From assembly GCA_019637955.1 (NCBI GenBank), contig JAHBUS010000005.1:124001-188000 (forward strand): a stretch of 64,000 bases of DNA. Direction: 5' to 3'. This document shows, piece after piece, positions 1-8,314 of this stretch (positions within the stretch are counted from its first letter, which is position 1; every line of letters starts with the position of its first letter). Below the pieces are notes generated by a model. The model saw nothing but the letters and a program-made list of their open reading frames with translations, did not search any database and was not told the DNA's origin. The DNA comes from Pseudobdellovibrionaceae bacterium. GTDB lineage: Bacteria > Bdellovibrionota > Bdellovibrionia > Bdellovibrionales > Bdellovibrionaceae. Both the position numbers and the translations under genes were made by a program.

Positions 1-129
1 CGTTCGTTTTATTTGATCAAACGCGAGGGGCAAGGCCTTTCCGAATGGCTACAAAGCAGGCAAACTCAGGTCGAAATTGTTGAGAAATGGCCGCCGAACT
101 TTGAGGTTTTAAAAATTACTCTTCTATGA
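1..129 (+). CDS. 3' end of an unidentified protein (partial)
   Basis: The first reading frame is open from base 1 to a TGA at 127-129 and gives the last 42 residues of a protein ending in VLKITLL. The stop overlaps the ATG of the next gene in an ATGA arrangement, so the two genes are probably translationally coupled in one operon. The visible part contains no motif that I recognise. It cannot be assigned to a family without the upstream sequence. Confidence 0.55.
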   Translation, partial: RSFYLIKREGQGLSEWLQSRQTQVEIVEKWPPNFEVLKITLL

Positions 130-1328
130 AGTTGATCGTCGCTTTGACCGTCATGATCCTGGGGTACTTCGTGTACGGATTTTATCTGTCGCAGTCCTCC
201 TTTGACGCGATTCCGGTGGGCCTTAAAGAAGAAAATCCCACCGATTTTTATGACTACCGCGGCGTCATCAATGTGCACACGCAGCTTTCGCTGGGCTCGT
301 CGACACCGAATGAAGTCATTGAGGATGCCAAAAAATCGGACCTTGATTTCGTGGTGATCACCGACGTGAATCAGTTCGACCACGTGGAGTCGCTCAACGG
401 TTACAGCGGAAATTTGTTGGTCATGAACGAAGGCGAATACAGCTTTTTAGATTCGCGTCTTTTGTATCTTTCAGACAACCATTTGGAGCGCGCGCAAGAA
501 TCGACACTTTTTTTCACCGACTTGTTGTCGCAGCAAGATCCGCAAATGCGCGAAAGTCTTCTCATCATCGCGCATCCTTTCAAAGATGGACCGACGTGGA
601 CGGGTCCGTTTCCTCCGGGACTCGACGGTCTTGAAATTATGAATCCCAAAGCCATTGCGAGCCGCGCGTGGAAGCGCTCGCCGCTCGACGTGATGTGGAG
701 CTTCGTGATTTATCCGTTCAATCCCCGTTACGCATTTTTGCGGCTTTTCCGCGAACCCACCGACGAACTTTCACTCTGGGATCAGATGAGCCAAGAGCGA
801 CCACTGCTCGGCTTTGGGGGCGCGGATGCTTCGGCCCGCGCCATCCCGCTCACGGATTACCTGATCAAGTTTCCGAGTTACCAAACGTCTTTTCAGATTG
901 TGAACAACCACGTTCTTCTGGATTCTGAACTCACGGGCCGTTACCCGAAGGACCGGCAAAAGATCATGTCGGCTCTCAAGGCGGGGCAATTCTACGTTTC
1001 GCTGGATCTCCTCGGAAATCCCAAAGGCTTCATCGCCAAACTTCAAGATAAAGACGGCAAAGTCTATCCCATGGGTTCAAAAATCAAATTCAAGCCGGGC
1101 CTCAAGCTGATCGCCGAGTTGGGACGCGAGCCTGTTTATTATTACGAGATCGTGTCGTTGCAGAACGGCGACCGCTTTGAAACCGTCAATTCAAAACGTC
1201 TCGAGGCGGAGATCACGGGCCCTGGCGTTTACCGCGTGATCGTGCGCGTGAGCCCGACGTTGCCGCTTCCGGATGGCACTCGTTGGATCACTTGGATTTA
1301 CTCGAATCCTTTTTTCATTCGTCCGTGA
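126..1328 (+). CDS. Membrane-anchored PHP-like protein (degenerate metal site)
   Basis: This 400-residue protein has one N-terminal hydrophobic segment (about residues 3-20) that should anchor it in the inner membrane. Residues 45-85 resemble the start of the PHP (polymerase and histidinol phosphatase) fold, in which HxHT and ITDH normally bind metals. Here the first motif reads NVHT (His51 is kept, the first His is Asn) and the second reads ITDVN (His is Val). A later IIAHPF fits another PHP metal-site strand. The C-terminal 100 residues look like a beta-rich extension. PHP enzymes are metal-dependent phosphoesterases, but the lost ligands make activity uncertain. It overlaps the upstream partial gene by 4 bases, and its 3' end overlaps the convergent ferredoxin gene by 14 bases. 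Confidence 0.6.
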   Translation: MKLIVALTVMILGYFVYGFYLSQSSFDAIPVGLKEENPTDFYDYRGVINVHTQLSLGSSTPNEVIEDAKKSDLDFVVITDVNQFDHVESLNGYSGNLLVMNEGEYSFLDSRLLYLSDNHLERAQESTLFFTDLLSQQDPQMRESLLIIAHPFKDGPTWTGPFPPGLDGLEIMNPKAIASRAWKRSPLDVMWSFVIYPFNPRYAFLRLFREPTDELSLWDQMSQERPLLGFGGADASARAIPLTDYLIKFPSYQTSFQIVNNHVLLDSELTGRYPKDRQKIMSALKAGQFYVSLDLLGNPKGFIAKLQDKDGKVYPMGSKIKFKPGLKLIAELGREPVYYYEIVSLQNGDRFETVNSKRLEAEITGPGVYRVIVRVSPTLPLPDGTRWITWIYSNPFFIRP

Positions 1329-1632
1329 GCTTTTTCGATCGCTGAGGCCTTTCAAGCACGAGACCCTCGCGAGCCTCGTTCTGACAAGCCAAACGCTCTT
1401 CGGGTTTGAAGCCACGGTCCTGCGCGATTTCAGCTTCAAGTTCGCCTCTCGGACCTAGCTTTTCTAAGCCCTCGACAACCTTCACTCGGCACGTGCCGCA
1501 GGTGCCAAAACCGCCACAGGTGTGATCCAGCGGGACTTTTGCTTTGAGTGCGGACTCCAGGATTGTCTGACCTTGACTCGCCTCGACAATTTTACGCTCA
1601 GGAAGAATCAGATAACGGACCTTGGATTGCAC
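1315..1632 (-). CDS. 2Fe-2S ferredoxin (ISC/adrenodoxin-type cysteine spacing)
   Basis: This 105-residue protein has the C-x5-C-x2-C...C pattern of a plant/adrenodoxin-type [2Fe-2S] ferredoxin: Cys39, Cys45 and Cys48 in the HTCGGFGTCGTCR block and Cys83 in RLACQ. It should be a soluble one-electron carrier; its partner is not evident from the neighbours. I chose the GTG at 1630-1632 because a purine-rich AGGGGGGAG lies about nine bases upstream. The gene is divergent from the DnaQ-like gene and overlaps the PHP-like gene tail to tail. Confidence 0.85.
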   Translation of the reverse strand: MQSKVRYLILPERKIVEASQGQTILESALKAKVPLDHTCGGFGTCGTCRVKVVEGLEKLGPRGELEAEIAQDRGFKPEERLACQNEAREGLVLERPQRSKKLTDE

Positions 1633-1706
1633 GCTTGAAACTCCCCCCTCTCTTTTGTATCAGTTAGACAGGCGCGGCGCCAGTCGGGCCTGAGGGGAAA
1701 TTCGAG

Positions 1707-2324
1707 ATGAGATTTGTTGCATTTGACCTTGAGACCACGGGCACCGTTCCCGGCGTTGACCAGATTGTTGAAATTGGAGCGGTTCGATTCGTGGATGGCC
1801 AGGTTGAGGCCGTTTTTTCGACCTTGATCGATCCCAAGGTCTCGATTCCGGCGGGGGCCTCGGCCGTCAACGGCATTTACAACGACATGGTCGCGGGAAA
1901 ACCCACCGTGGATACCGTTCTGTCATCGTTGACCGAATTCTGCGGAGCCGATCCCATGGTCGCGCACAATGCGCCTTTCGATGCACAGTTTTTGATCGCC
2001 GATTACAAACGCCACGAGTTCGCCACTCCCGGTGGCGTGATTCTCGACACCCTTCCGATCGCGCGCAAAATCTTTCCGGGTCTTCCCAATTACAAACTCG
2101 GCACTTTGACTCAACATCTGAAAATTCCGTCGACCGGGTTTCACCGCGCCGAAGAAGATGCGACCTATTGCGGACAACTCTTCCTGGAAATGCTCAAGCG
2201 CATTTCGATCAACGGGCAGGCACCCGCGATCGAGAACTTGATCGCCCTGACGGGCAAGGCGGAGTACCGCTTTCCAATTATCGAGCGCAGTCCGAAGCAG
2301 CTCGACTTTCTCTCTCTATTTTGA
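1707..2324 (+). CDS. DnaQ-family 3'-5' exonuclease (DEDDh)
   Basis: The 205-residue protein carries the three exonuclease motifs of the DEDDh family: FDLETTG at residues 6-12 (Asp7, Glu9), HNAPFDAQF near residue 90, and HRAEEDA near residue 148 with the catalytic His and last Asp. Proteins of this kind act as the proofreading epsilon subunit of DNA polymerase III or as separate RNA/DNA trimming enzymes. The protein is short and has no clear polymerase-binding tail, so dnaQ itself cannot be claimed. A GAGGGGA ribosome-binding site precedes the ATG. The 3' end overlaps nadE by nine bases. Confidence 0.85.
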   Translation: MRFVAFDLETTGTVPGVDQIVEIGAVRFVDGQVEAVFSTLIDPKVSIPAGASAVNGIYNDMVAGKPTVDTVLSSLTEFCGADPMVAHNAPFDAQFLIADYKRHEFATPGGVILDTLPIARKIFPGLPNYKLGTLTQHLKIPSTGFHRAEEDATYCGQLFLEMLKRISINGQAPAIENLIALTGKAEYRFPIIERSPKQLDFLSLF

Positions 2325-3959
2325 TTTGACCAAGACCGACGATGCTTTCTGAGCAATCGGAAAGCGCCGTCCCCGTCCGAAAGAGTGCTTCGAGACCTTC
2401 AAAATGGGCGGGGCTTGCCAACGTTTGAATTCCGAGCGCAAGACGGCGCCCAAAAGCCATTGTTCATCTCGAGAAGATCCGAGCTTCGCCTCAACGACGA
2501 GGCGGTCAACCGCGCGGTCCAAAACATCGTACTCGGGTAAAGAATCTTGATCTTTCTGGTTCGGACGAAGTTCCGCCGACGGGGCACGGGTGAGGATGCG
2601 CTGCGGAATCAACTCATGCTCTCGATTGTAGAGATCGCAAAGAGTATAGACTTGCTTCTTGGTCAGGTCTCCGATCGGCATAAGACCGCCGCACATATCC
2701 CCGTAAAGAGTCGAATATCCCGCAGCGGCCTCAGATTTGTTGCTCGTCGCGAGCAGCATCGAATTGGCCGCGTTCGAATAGGCCATCAAAATGGTCCCGC
2801 GGACACGCGCTTGGAGATTTTCGTGCACCAATCCGAAGTCCTTGAGACCCATCGCCGGATCGATCACTCCGCGCAAGACCTCGTAAGGCTGCTGAATCGA
2901 GACCGTCTTCATTTCGATGCCTAAATTCTTCGCCAGCTTTGCCGCCAGCTCTTCGCTTTCGGACGCGTTGAACTTGCTCGGAAGAGCAAATCCCTTCACG
3001 TTCGAAGGACCAAGGGCATCCACGGCCAGGCAGGCGACAAGAGCGGAATCGACGCCGCCGCTCAGGCCCAAGTGGACTTTGCTCAAACCCGTCTTGCGGC
3101 AAAAGTCGCGAATCCCCAGAACCAAGGCCTGCCGAATTTTTTCGGCATCGGCGACTTTTTCAGTGCGCTTCATGCCTTCCATTTTATCGAGATCCAGAAC
3201 GCCGATGTCCTCTTCAAACGCCATCAGACGCGCCAGTTCACGGCCTTTCGGATCAACGGCGAAACTTTGCCCGTCAAAAACAATTTCGTCTTGGGCACCA
3301 ACCATATTGCAATAAATCATCGGGGCTTTAAACAGGGCGCTGGTTTTGCGAACCAAATCGTCGCGAACTTTTTCTTTTCCCGGGTAATACGGAGACGCGC
3401 TCAGATTCAAAACCAGGTCGATGCCTTTTTCTTTTTTGGCAACGGCCTTCAGTGGATTGGCCGGGTACTGGCTCCGTCCATTTTTATCGTCCCAGGCCCA
3501 GATATCTTCGCAAATGGTGACCAAAATCTTTTGGCCGTTGAATTTAAAGACATTGTCGGCAATGCGTCCCGTTTCGATGAAACGGGCCTCATCAAACACG
3601 TCGCCCGTGGGTAGAAGTTCTTTGTGAAAGAACCGGCTTTTCTTGCCGCGCTCAACGAAAACCGCCGAGTTGTAATAAGGACGCCCGTGCTTGAGTTTGG
3701 TTTGCGTGATGGCACCGAATAAAAGACCGATTCCTTTCGGCGCCGATTTTTCGATGTCTTTGAGAAAACGGTTTTGCGCTTCAACCATTTCGGAGATTTC
3801 GAGCAGATCGAACGGATGATAGCCGAAGAGCGCCGCCTCCGGAAAAATCACCATATCGCAATGCCGCTCCAGGGCCTTGTGGGCGAAATCGAGAATTTTA
3901 TTTTTATTGGATTCAAAGTCGGCGAGGGAGGCGTTGATTTGGGCGATCGCGATTCTCAT
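2316..3959 (-). CDS. nadE: Glutamine-dependent NAD+ synthetase
   Basis: This 547-residue, two-domain enzyme makes NAD+ from nicotinic acid adenine dinucleotide with glutamine as nitrogen donor. The N-terminal nitrilase-like glutaminase domain shows the Glu-Lys-Cys triad: Glu41 in FPEAALFG, Lys113 in FHKELLP and Cys150 in ICED. The C-terminal ATP pyrophosphatase domain has SGGVDS at about 300-305. The frame is open further upstream, but the ATG at 3959 begins the conserved MRIAIAQ strand and overlaps the stop of the DUF2203 gene (ATGA). NadD, the preceding step of the pathway, is encoded in this window at 11-12 kb. Confidence 0.95.
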   Translation of the reverse strand: MRIAIAQINASLADFESNKNKILDFAHKALERHCDMVIFPEAALFGYHPFDLLEISEMVEAQNRFLKDIEKSAPKGIGLLFGAITQTKLKHGRPYYNSAVFVERGKKSRFFHKELLPTGDVFDEARFIETGRIADNVFKFNGQKILVTICEDIWAWDDKNGRSQYPANPLKAVAKKEKGIDLVLNLSASPYYPGKEKVRDDLVRKTSALFKAPMIYCNMVGAQDEIVFDGQSFAVDPKGRELARLMAFEEDIGVLDLDKMEGMKRTEKVADAEKIRQALVLGIRDFCRKTGLSKVHLGLSGGVDSALVACLAVDALGPSNVKGFALPSKFNASESEELAAKLAKNLGIEMKTVSIQQPYEVLRGVIDPAMGLKDFGLVHENLQARVRGTILMAYSNAANSMLLATSNKSEAAAGYSTLYGDMCGGLMPIGDLTKKQVYTLCDLYNREHELIPQRILTRAPSAELRPNQKDQDSLPEYDVLDRAVDRLVVEAKLGSSRDEQWLLGAVLRSEFKRWQAPPILKVSKHSFGRGRRFPIAQKASSVLVKSK

Positions 3960-4339
3960 ACCAGGCTTTCGGGGTGAATTTCTTGTCTCCCCGAAAAGCC
4001 GTCTTGGTAACCGTGAAAAAACCGAATGCTGCTCTCGGGGTATTTCCAGCAATAATAGCCCCGTCCATTGTCAAAGTCAGCAAGCCAAAGACCTTTGGGA
4101 TGCACGCCCAGCCGCGACAGCTTCTGTTGCCAGTGGTCAATTTGCGTTTGAATGTCCTCTTCAAGCTGCTGAGCCGCTTCGGTGCTTCCGTACTTGATGG
4201 CCTCGAGACGGTTCACCATCCGCGACACTTCACGCTGCGATTCGGCGGTGATGTGGATGATCACCGGCAGAAGCTCCTGCGCCTGCTGCAGGGTGAAGGT
4301 GCGTTGTGTCTGTGAAATGGAAACCACGTTGTCCATCAA
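3956..4339 (-). CDS. DUF2203 family protein
   Basis: This 127-residue protein fits the DUF2203 family: an N-terminal FTLQQAQELLP motif, a helical middle and a C-terminal aromatic stretch (KGLWLADFDNGRGYYCWKYP) ending in a GYQDGF-like segment. The family has no established function. Its stop overlaps the nadE start by four bases, so it is probably co-translated with NAD synthetase; that link may be only operonic. Two Met codons begin the frame and the first is used here. Confidence 0.75.
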   Translation of the reverse strand: MMDNVVSISQTQRTFTLQQAQELLPVIIHITAESQREVSRMVNRLEAIKYGSTEAAQQLEEDIQTQIDHWQQKLSRLGVHPKGLWLADFDNGRGYYCWKYPESSIRFFHGYQDGFSGRQEIHPESLV

Positions 4340-4483
4340 ATTCCCCGGTCAAAAACGTCGCCTTCGAGGTGCGTCCTGAAGGAGGCCCTTTCTCGTTCAA
4401 GGATCTCAAACTTACAACTAAAAGGCCGAAAAACAGGACGCCGGCTGTAGAAAATTCTCTTGCGGCGCAACAAGTCTTTCGCG

Positions 4484-5314
4484 TTATTTCTCCATGCTTT
4501 TTGAAATTTGCGAGAGCTGTCCGCCGATGAAAAGAATCATGGCGATCGCGACAACGATGATGATTAACAGACGGAAAATTTTTCCAAACGAGAAACCGTC
4601 TCCAGAAAGATCCACGTCCCGCGGCTTACGAAGCTGCTCACGAACTTCGATTTTTCGGCCCTGTTTCGAGCCGCCACCTTCTTCAGAAACGGCCGCGACT
4701 TTACGGATTTTGTCCTCACGTTTTTTGATTTTTTCTCGCTCGGCCATGAGCATCCCATTGATGCCTGAAACTTGGATTTGTCTCGCGCGGTCGTTGTTGC
4801 GACCACCGCCATATCCGCCACGAAGGTAACCCGGAGAACGCTCTTTGCTCCCGCCACCCTCTTCGACAACGATGGACTTTGCGCCACCGCCGCCATTGTC
4901 AAAGCCGCCGATACGCACCGACCTTTGCCGGCCGCCCGCCTGAGCAACGAGATTCGAACGCTTTGAATCTGACTTTGAGGCTTCCGATTCGTTGTCGCGC
5001 TCCTCGACACCACGTTCTTTTTCCGAAGAGCCCGACGAGCCACCCTTTGAAGCGTTGGATGAACCGCCCTCTTCAAAGGGGTTTGTGAAGTTGCACTCTT
5101 GAACGCCGCTCGCACCGCCGAGACCCGGAAGCTCCCCTTGATCGAGGAGGCACTCCACATAATTGCCGATATAGTGCTGCGCCCATTCACGGAACGGTTT
5201 GAAGAGGCGATTGGCCAAAAGGATCGCCAACGTGATCACCACCACGAGCAAAAGAATGTACTCGACGATCCCCTGTCCGGACTCGGACCGAAGACCTCGT
5301 TTGGCTTTATTCAC
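4484..5314 (-). CDS. Flp-pilin-like protein with a C-terminal membrane segment
   Basis: This 276-residue protein starts with a short basic leader and SESGQGIVEYILLLVV. That matches a type IVb (Flp) prepilin signal: Gly13 before the cleavage point, then Glu and Tyr at mature positions 5 and 6 and a hydrophobic helix. Unlike a normal Flp pilin of about 60-80 residues, it continues with a long Gly/Ser/Lys/Glu-rich region, probably disordered, and ends with a second hydrophobic helix (FRLLIIIVVAIAMILFIGG). It may be a membrane assembly factor using a pilin-like signal rather than a fibre subunit. No pilus machinery sits beside it; pilT lies 12 kb away. The gene is divergent from the TPR gene. Confidence 0.6.
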   Translation of the reverse strand: MNKAKRGLRSESGQGIVEYILLLVVVITLAILLANRLFKPFREWAQHYIGNYVECLLDQGELPGLGGASGVQECNFTNPFEEGGSSNASKGGSSGSSEKERGVEERDNESEASKSDSKRSNLVAQAGGRQRSVRIGGFDNGGGGAKSIVVEEGGGSKERSPGYLRGGYGGGRNNDRARQIQVSGINGMLMAEREKIKKREDKIRKVAAVSEEGGGSKQGRKIEVREQLRKPRDVDLSGDGFSFGKIFRLLIIIVVAIAMILFIGGQLSQISKSMEK

Positions 5315-5351
5315 TAGCGATCTCCATGGACTTCCTCTAAAATTTTAGCAT

Positions 5352-6398
5352 ATGTCGTTGCGGGGAATCTTCAGAAACAATGTAAGCCTTTGTATTTGCT
5401 TGATTTTTATTGGTCTTTGGGCTGGCTCCGCAAGCGCTCAAAACCTTCAAAGCGCCCAGATTGCAGCTCGCAATAAGCAGTGGGACCGCGTGATCGAAAT
5501 TCTTGGTCCCCACGTCGACAAAATGGGTCGCGATGAAATCCATCTTCTCGCCCAAGCCCACTCGGCAAAAGGCAATCACGCCCTGGCCATCAAAACCTAC
5601 GAAGCTTCGCTCGCCACGAATCCCAAGGATGCGGCGGCCAAGCGCCAGATCGGTGTCGAGTACACCCTTATGAATAAAGACAAAGAGGCCATGGGCGCCT
5701 TCCGTGAAGCCCTCGCCATCAACCCGGCTTATGAAGCCGCCTACCTCGATATCGCCAAGATTTACGAACGGCGTGAGTACAAAAACGCGGGCCGCGAATC
5801 CAAAGACTCCAAGTACGAACAACGCTTGCTTTATCAAGATCTGATCGCGCAAGAAAAAGTCGGCCGTAAGCCGACCTACATCTCCAAGCTTTGCGAATTG
5901 ACGGCTCTCGGCGGCCACTACCTGACCAAAAGCGGAAGCCTTGAGTACTGCCCCGAGGGGATCAAGCTCTCGCCGCAAGATCCCTCGAACTACGTTTACC
6001 TGGCCATGACCTACAAAGAGACCGGGGAGGCCAAGAAAGCTCTCGAATACTTTAAAATGGCCGGCGACAAGTTTCCCGCTTCGGAACTCGCGCAGATGTC
6101 GATGGCCAACTACTACGCCGACGACAAGAATTTCGTCCTCGCTTACAAACACTTCCGCCAGGCTTCATTAGCGAACCCCAAATCGATGAAAGCCCTGGTG
6201 GGCTGGGCCACCAGCAGTCTCGAGATTCAAAAGCCTGACGAGGCCTATAAAGCGTTGGAACAGGCCTGCGCCCTTGACCGCTCGGCGAGCGTTCAAGTTC
6301 GCAAAGCCGACGCGATGATGCGCCAACAAAAGAACACCGAATGGGCGCAAAAATTCGACACGTTGTCGGACCGCTGCGGTTTGCGCCAAGAAATCTAA
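5352..6398 (+). CDS. Exported TPR-repeat protein
   Basis: This 348-residue protein has a signal peptide (hydrophobic LCICLIFIGLWAG, then ASA for cleavage near residue 29). The rest consists of tetratricopeptide repeats, for example ALAIKTYEASLATNPKDAAA, EAMGAFREALAINPAYEAA and KKALEYFKMAGDKFPASEL. It should be a periplasmic scaffold for protein-protein contacts; its partner cannot be told from the sequence. The ATG is used without an obvious Shine-Dalgarno sequence. The gene diverges from the pilin-like gene across about 37 bases and is convergent with the gene at 6408. Confidence 0.75.
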   Translation: MSLRGIFRNNVSLCICLIFIGLWAGSASAQNLQSAQIAARNKQWDRVIEILGPHVDKMGRDEIHLLAQAHSAKGNHALAIKTYEASLATNPKDAAAKRQIGVEYTLMNKDKEAMGAFREALAINPAYEAAYLDIAKIYERREYKNAGRESKDSKYEQRLLYQDLIAQEKVGRKPTYISKLCELTALGGHYLTKSGSLEYCPEGIKLSPQDPSNYVYLAMTYKETGEAKKALEYFKMAGDKFPASELAQMSMANYYADDKNFVLAYKHFRQASLANPKSMKALVGWATSSLEIQKPDEAYKALEQACALDRSASVQVRKADAMMRQQKNTEWAQKFDTLSDRCGLRQEI

Positions 6399-6407
6399 GA
6401 AGCCGTT

Positions 6408-6926
6408 CTAGGCCTCGATATCGAAATATTTTTTGAGCAGGCCGGAGGGGGCTTGGATGCGAGTGACCACGTTTCCTTGGACCCGAAGACTCGGGACCGA
6501 ATCATTGGTGCTCGCGGTTCCCGTCAGAATCAACAAACCCCACTTCACGCTGCCGCGGGGAATTTTTAAATCCACGATCTCGTAACCGGCATCGATCGCC
6601 ATCGACGCCGCTAAAAACAAGGCTCCCAACGAGGAATTTTCGACAAAAACCAGGCTCTGGCGCACGGGCGCGTGCTCCAGACTGTAGAAAGCGCGTTCAA
6701 TTTTTTGATTCCAACGGTCAATGAGAGTGACCGCTTCAACATCGCTAACCGACAAACGACGCAAAAAGATCTGAAGTTTTTCGGGCGCGCCCTTTACAAG
6801 GAGCTGCGCTTGCGGGCCCATCGGGATCAATTCGAGACACTCGAGCTCGCTATCCAGACCCACCAAATGCAGGGCTTGGTAGGCGGACCCGTTCGAATTG
6901 AACACGATCACGGCCAAAGACTTCAT
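6408..6926 (-). CDS. Unknown protein with two similar halves (possible BMC-like fold)
   Basis: This 172-residue protein is cytosolic, with no signal peptide or membrane segment. Its two halves look alike: residues 3-55 and about 90-140 each run strand (SLAVIVFN, SLVFVEN), Ala-rich helix (SAYQALHLVG, LGALFLAASMAID), strand, then a strand ending in Gly (QLLVKG, LLILTG). That order resembles tandem bacterial-microcompartment (BMC) shell domains, in which an ET/EN-type strand is followed by an Ala-rich helix. The match is by eye and weak. The start overlaps the rimO stop (ATGA), making it the last gene of a comF-lolA-rimO operon. The function is unknown. Confidence 0.6.
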   Translation of the reverse strand: MKSLAVIVFNSNGSAYQALHLVGLDSELECLELIPMGPQAQLLVKGAPEKLQIFLRRLSVSDVEAVTLIDRWNQKIERAFYSLEHAPVRQSLVFVENSSLGALFLAASMAIDAGYEIVDLKIPRGSVKWGLLILTGTASTNDSVPSLRVQGNVVTRIQAPSGLLKKYFDIEA

Positions 6927-8314
6927 GCATTCAACTCTTCGGGACTCAGGATGCGGCCGATGAGGTCATACTCCATGGCGTCCGTAATTTCGACGTAAAC
7001 CATCTCACCGACCTGAGCTTGGCCGTCATTGATAAGCGTGACGCCGTCGATGTCGGGAGCTTGTTGCGAATTGCGACCCTGCAAAAGAAGGTCGGTTTCT
7101 TCCGAGTAGCCTTCAACCACGACTTGCATCACTCGTCCGATCATCGCCTGATGCTTTTCACGCGAGATGTTCTGCTGAACTTCCATCAGCGCCTCGTAGC
7201 GGCGCTGCTTGGTTTCGTCGTCGATCTGATCGGTCATCTTGCCGCCAGGCGTGCTCTCTTCGGGCGAGTACTGAAAGCAACCGACGCGGTCGAACTGCTG
7301 TTCGGAAATGAACTCCAAAACCTCTTCGAATTGCTCTTGCGTTTCACCGGGAAAGCCGACGATGAACTGCGTGCGGATCACCGCGTCCGGAATTTCGGTG
7401 CGGATCATCGTGAGCGCGCTCTCGATCTCCGCGCGGGTCATCTTGCGGTTCATGCGTTTAAGAACAGCGTCGTTCACGTGCTGCAAGGGCATATCGAAGT
7501 AACGGACGAACTTGGGGTTGTTTTTGATCAAATCCACGAGTTCGGGCGTGATGCCATCCGGGTAGAGATACAAAAGGCGGATCCACTGAATGCCTTCAAC
7601 CTCGGCCAGCGCGCGCAGAAGCTCGACAGGATTTTCTTTTGCCTCGGGATTTTTACGACGCAGGTCCCACCCGTAGTCCGTGAAGTCGTGCGAAATGATG
7701 ATGAGTTCTTTGACGCCGCCGGCAGCGAGCAATTTGGCCTCATTCACGATATTCGAAATCGAACGCGATTGCAGGTTGCCGCGAATCAACGGGATCGCGC
7801 AGAACGCACAACGCTTCATGCAGCCTTCGGAAATCTTCAAATAGGCTCGGTGACCGGGCTGCGAGTTCACGCGGGGCGTGGCTTCTTCTTGCAGGTAGGT
7901 CGGAAGATTGAAGAAGGTTTTTTTCTCTTCGCCCTTGTCGTGGTTTTTTAAAATCTTAGAGATGTTCTGAAACTCGCCCGAGCCGACGAAAAGGTCCGCT
8001 TCAGGAAGACCTTCGACGAGGTCGTCTTTGTAGCGCTGAGTGAGGCAGCCGGCGACGACCAGGCGTTTGATCTGTCCGTTCTCTTTGAGATTTGACATAT
8101 CGAGAATGCGCTGGATCGATTCTTTCTTGCTGTCCTCAATGAAGCCGCAGGTGTTCACGATCACGGTGTCGGCTTGTTCGGCATCACCGACGACTTGAAA
8201 GCCGTCTTTCATGAGCGTCCCGGCCATGATCTCGCTATCGACCAGATTTTTGGGACAGCCGAGACTGATGAAGTGGACTTTTTGAGGGCTTTTGCCCGTT
8301 TGTTCTTTGATCAT
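6923..8314 (-). CDS. rimO: Ribosomal protein S12 (Asp) methylthiotransferase RimO
   Basis: This 463-residue radical-SAM enzyme adds a methylthio group to the conserved Asp of ribosomal protein uS12. The N-terminal MTTase domain has Cys20 (SLGCPKN), Cys56 (NTCGF) and Cys90 (AGCLTQR), which bind one [4Fe-4S] cluster. The radical-SAM cluster motif CMKRCAFC (Cys165, 169, 172) binds the other. A C-terminal TRAM domain follows (about 395-460). The KNLVDSE sequence next to Cys20 is typical of RimO rather than MiaB. It overlaps lolA upstream and the unknown gene downstream by four bases each. Confidence 0.95.
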   Translation of the reverse strand: MIKEQTGKSPQKVHFISLGCPKNLVDSEIMAGTLMKDGFQVVGDAEQADTVIVNTCGFIEDSKKESIQRILDMSNLKENGQIKRLVVAGCLTQRYKDDLVEGLPEADLFVGSGEFQNISKILKNHDKGEEKKTFFNLPTYLQEEATPRVNSQPGHRAYLKISEGCMKRCAFCAIPLIRGNLQSRSISNIVNEAKLLAAGGVKELIIISHDFTDYGWDLRRKNPEAKENPVELLRALAEVEGIQWIRLLYLYPDGITPELVDLIKNNPKFVRYFDMPLQHVNDAVLKRMNRKMTRAEIESALTMIRTEIPDAVIRTQFIVGFPGETQEQFEEVLEFISEQQFDRVGCFQYSPEESTPGGKMTDQIDDETKQRRYEALMEVQQNISREKHQAMIGRVMQVVVEGYSEETDLLLQGRNSQQAPDIDGVTLINDGQAQVGEMVYVEITDAMEYDLIGRILSPEELNA

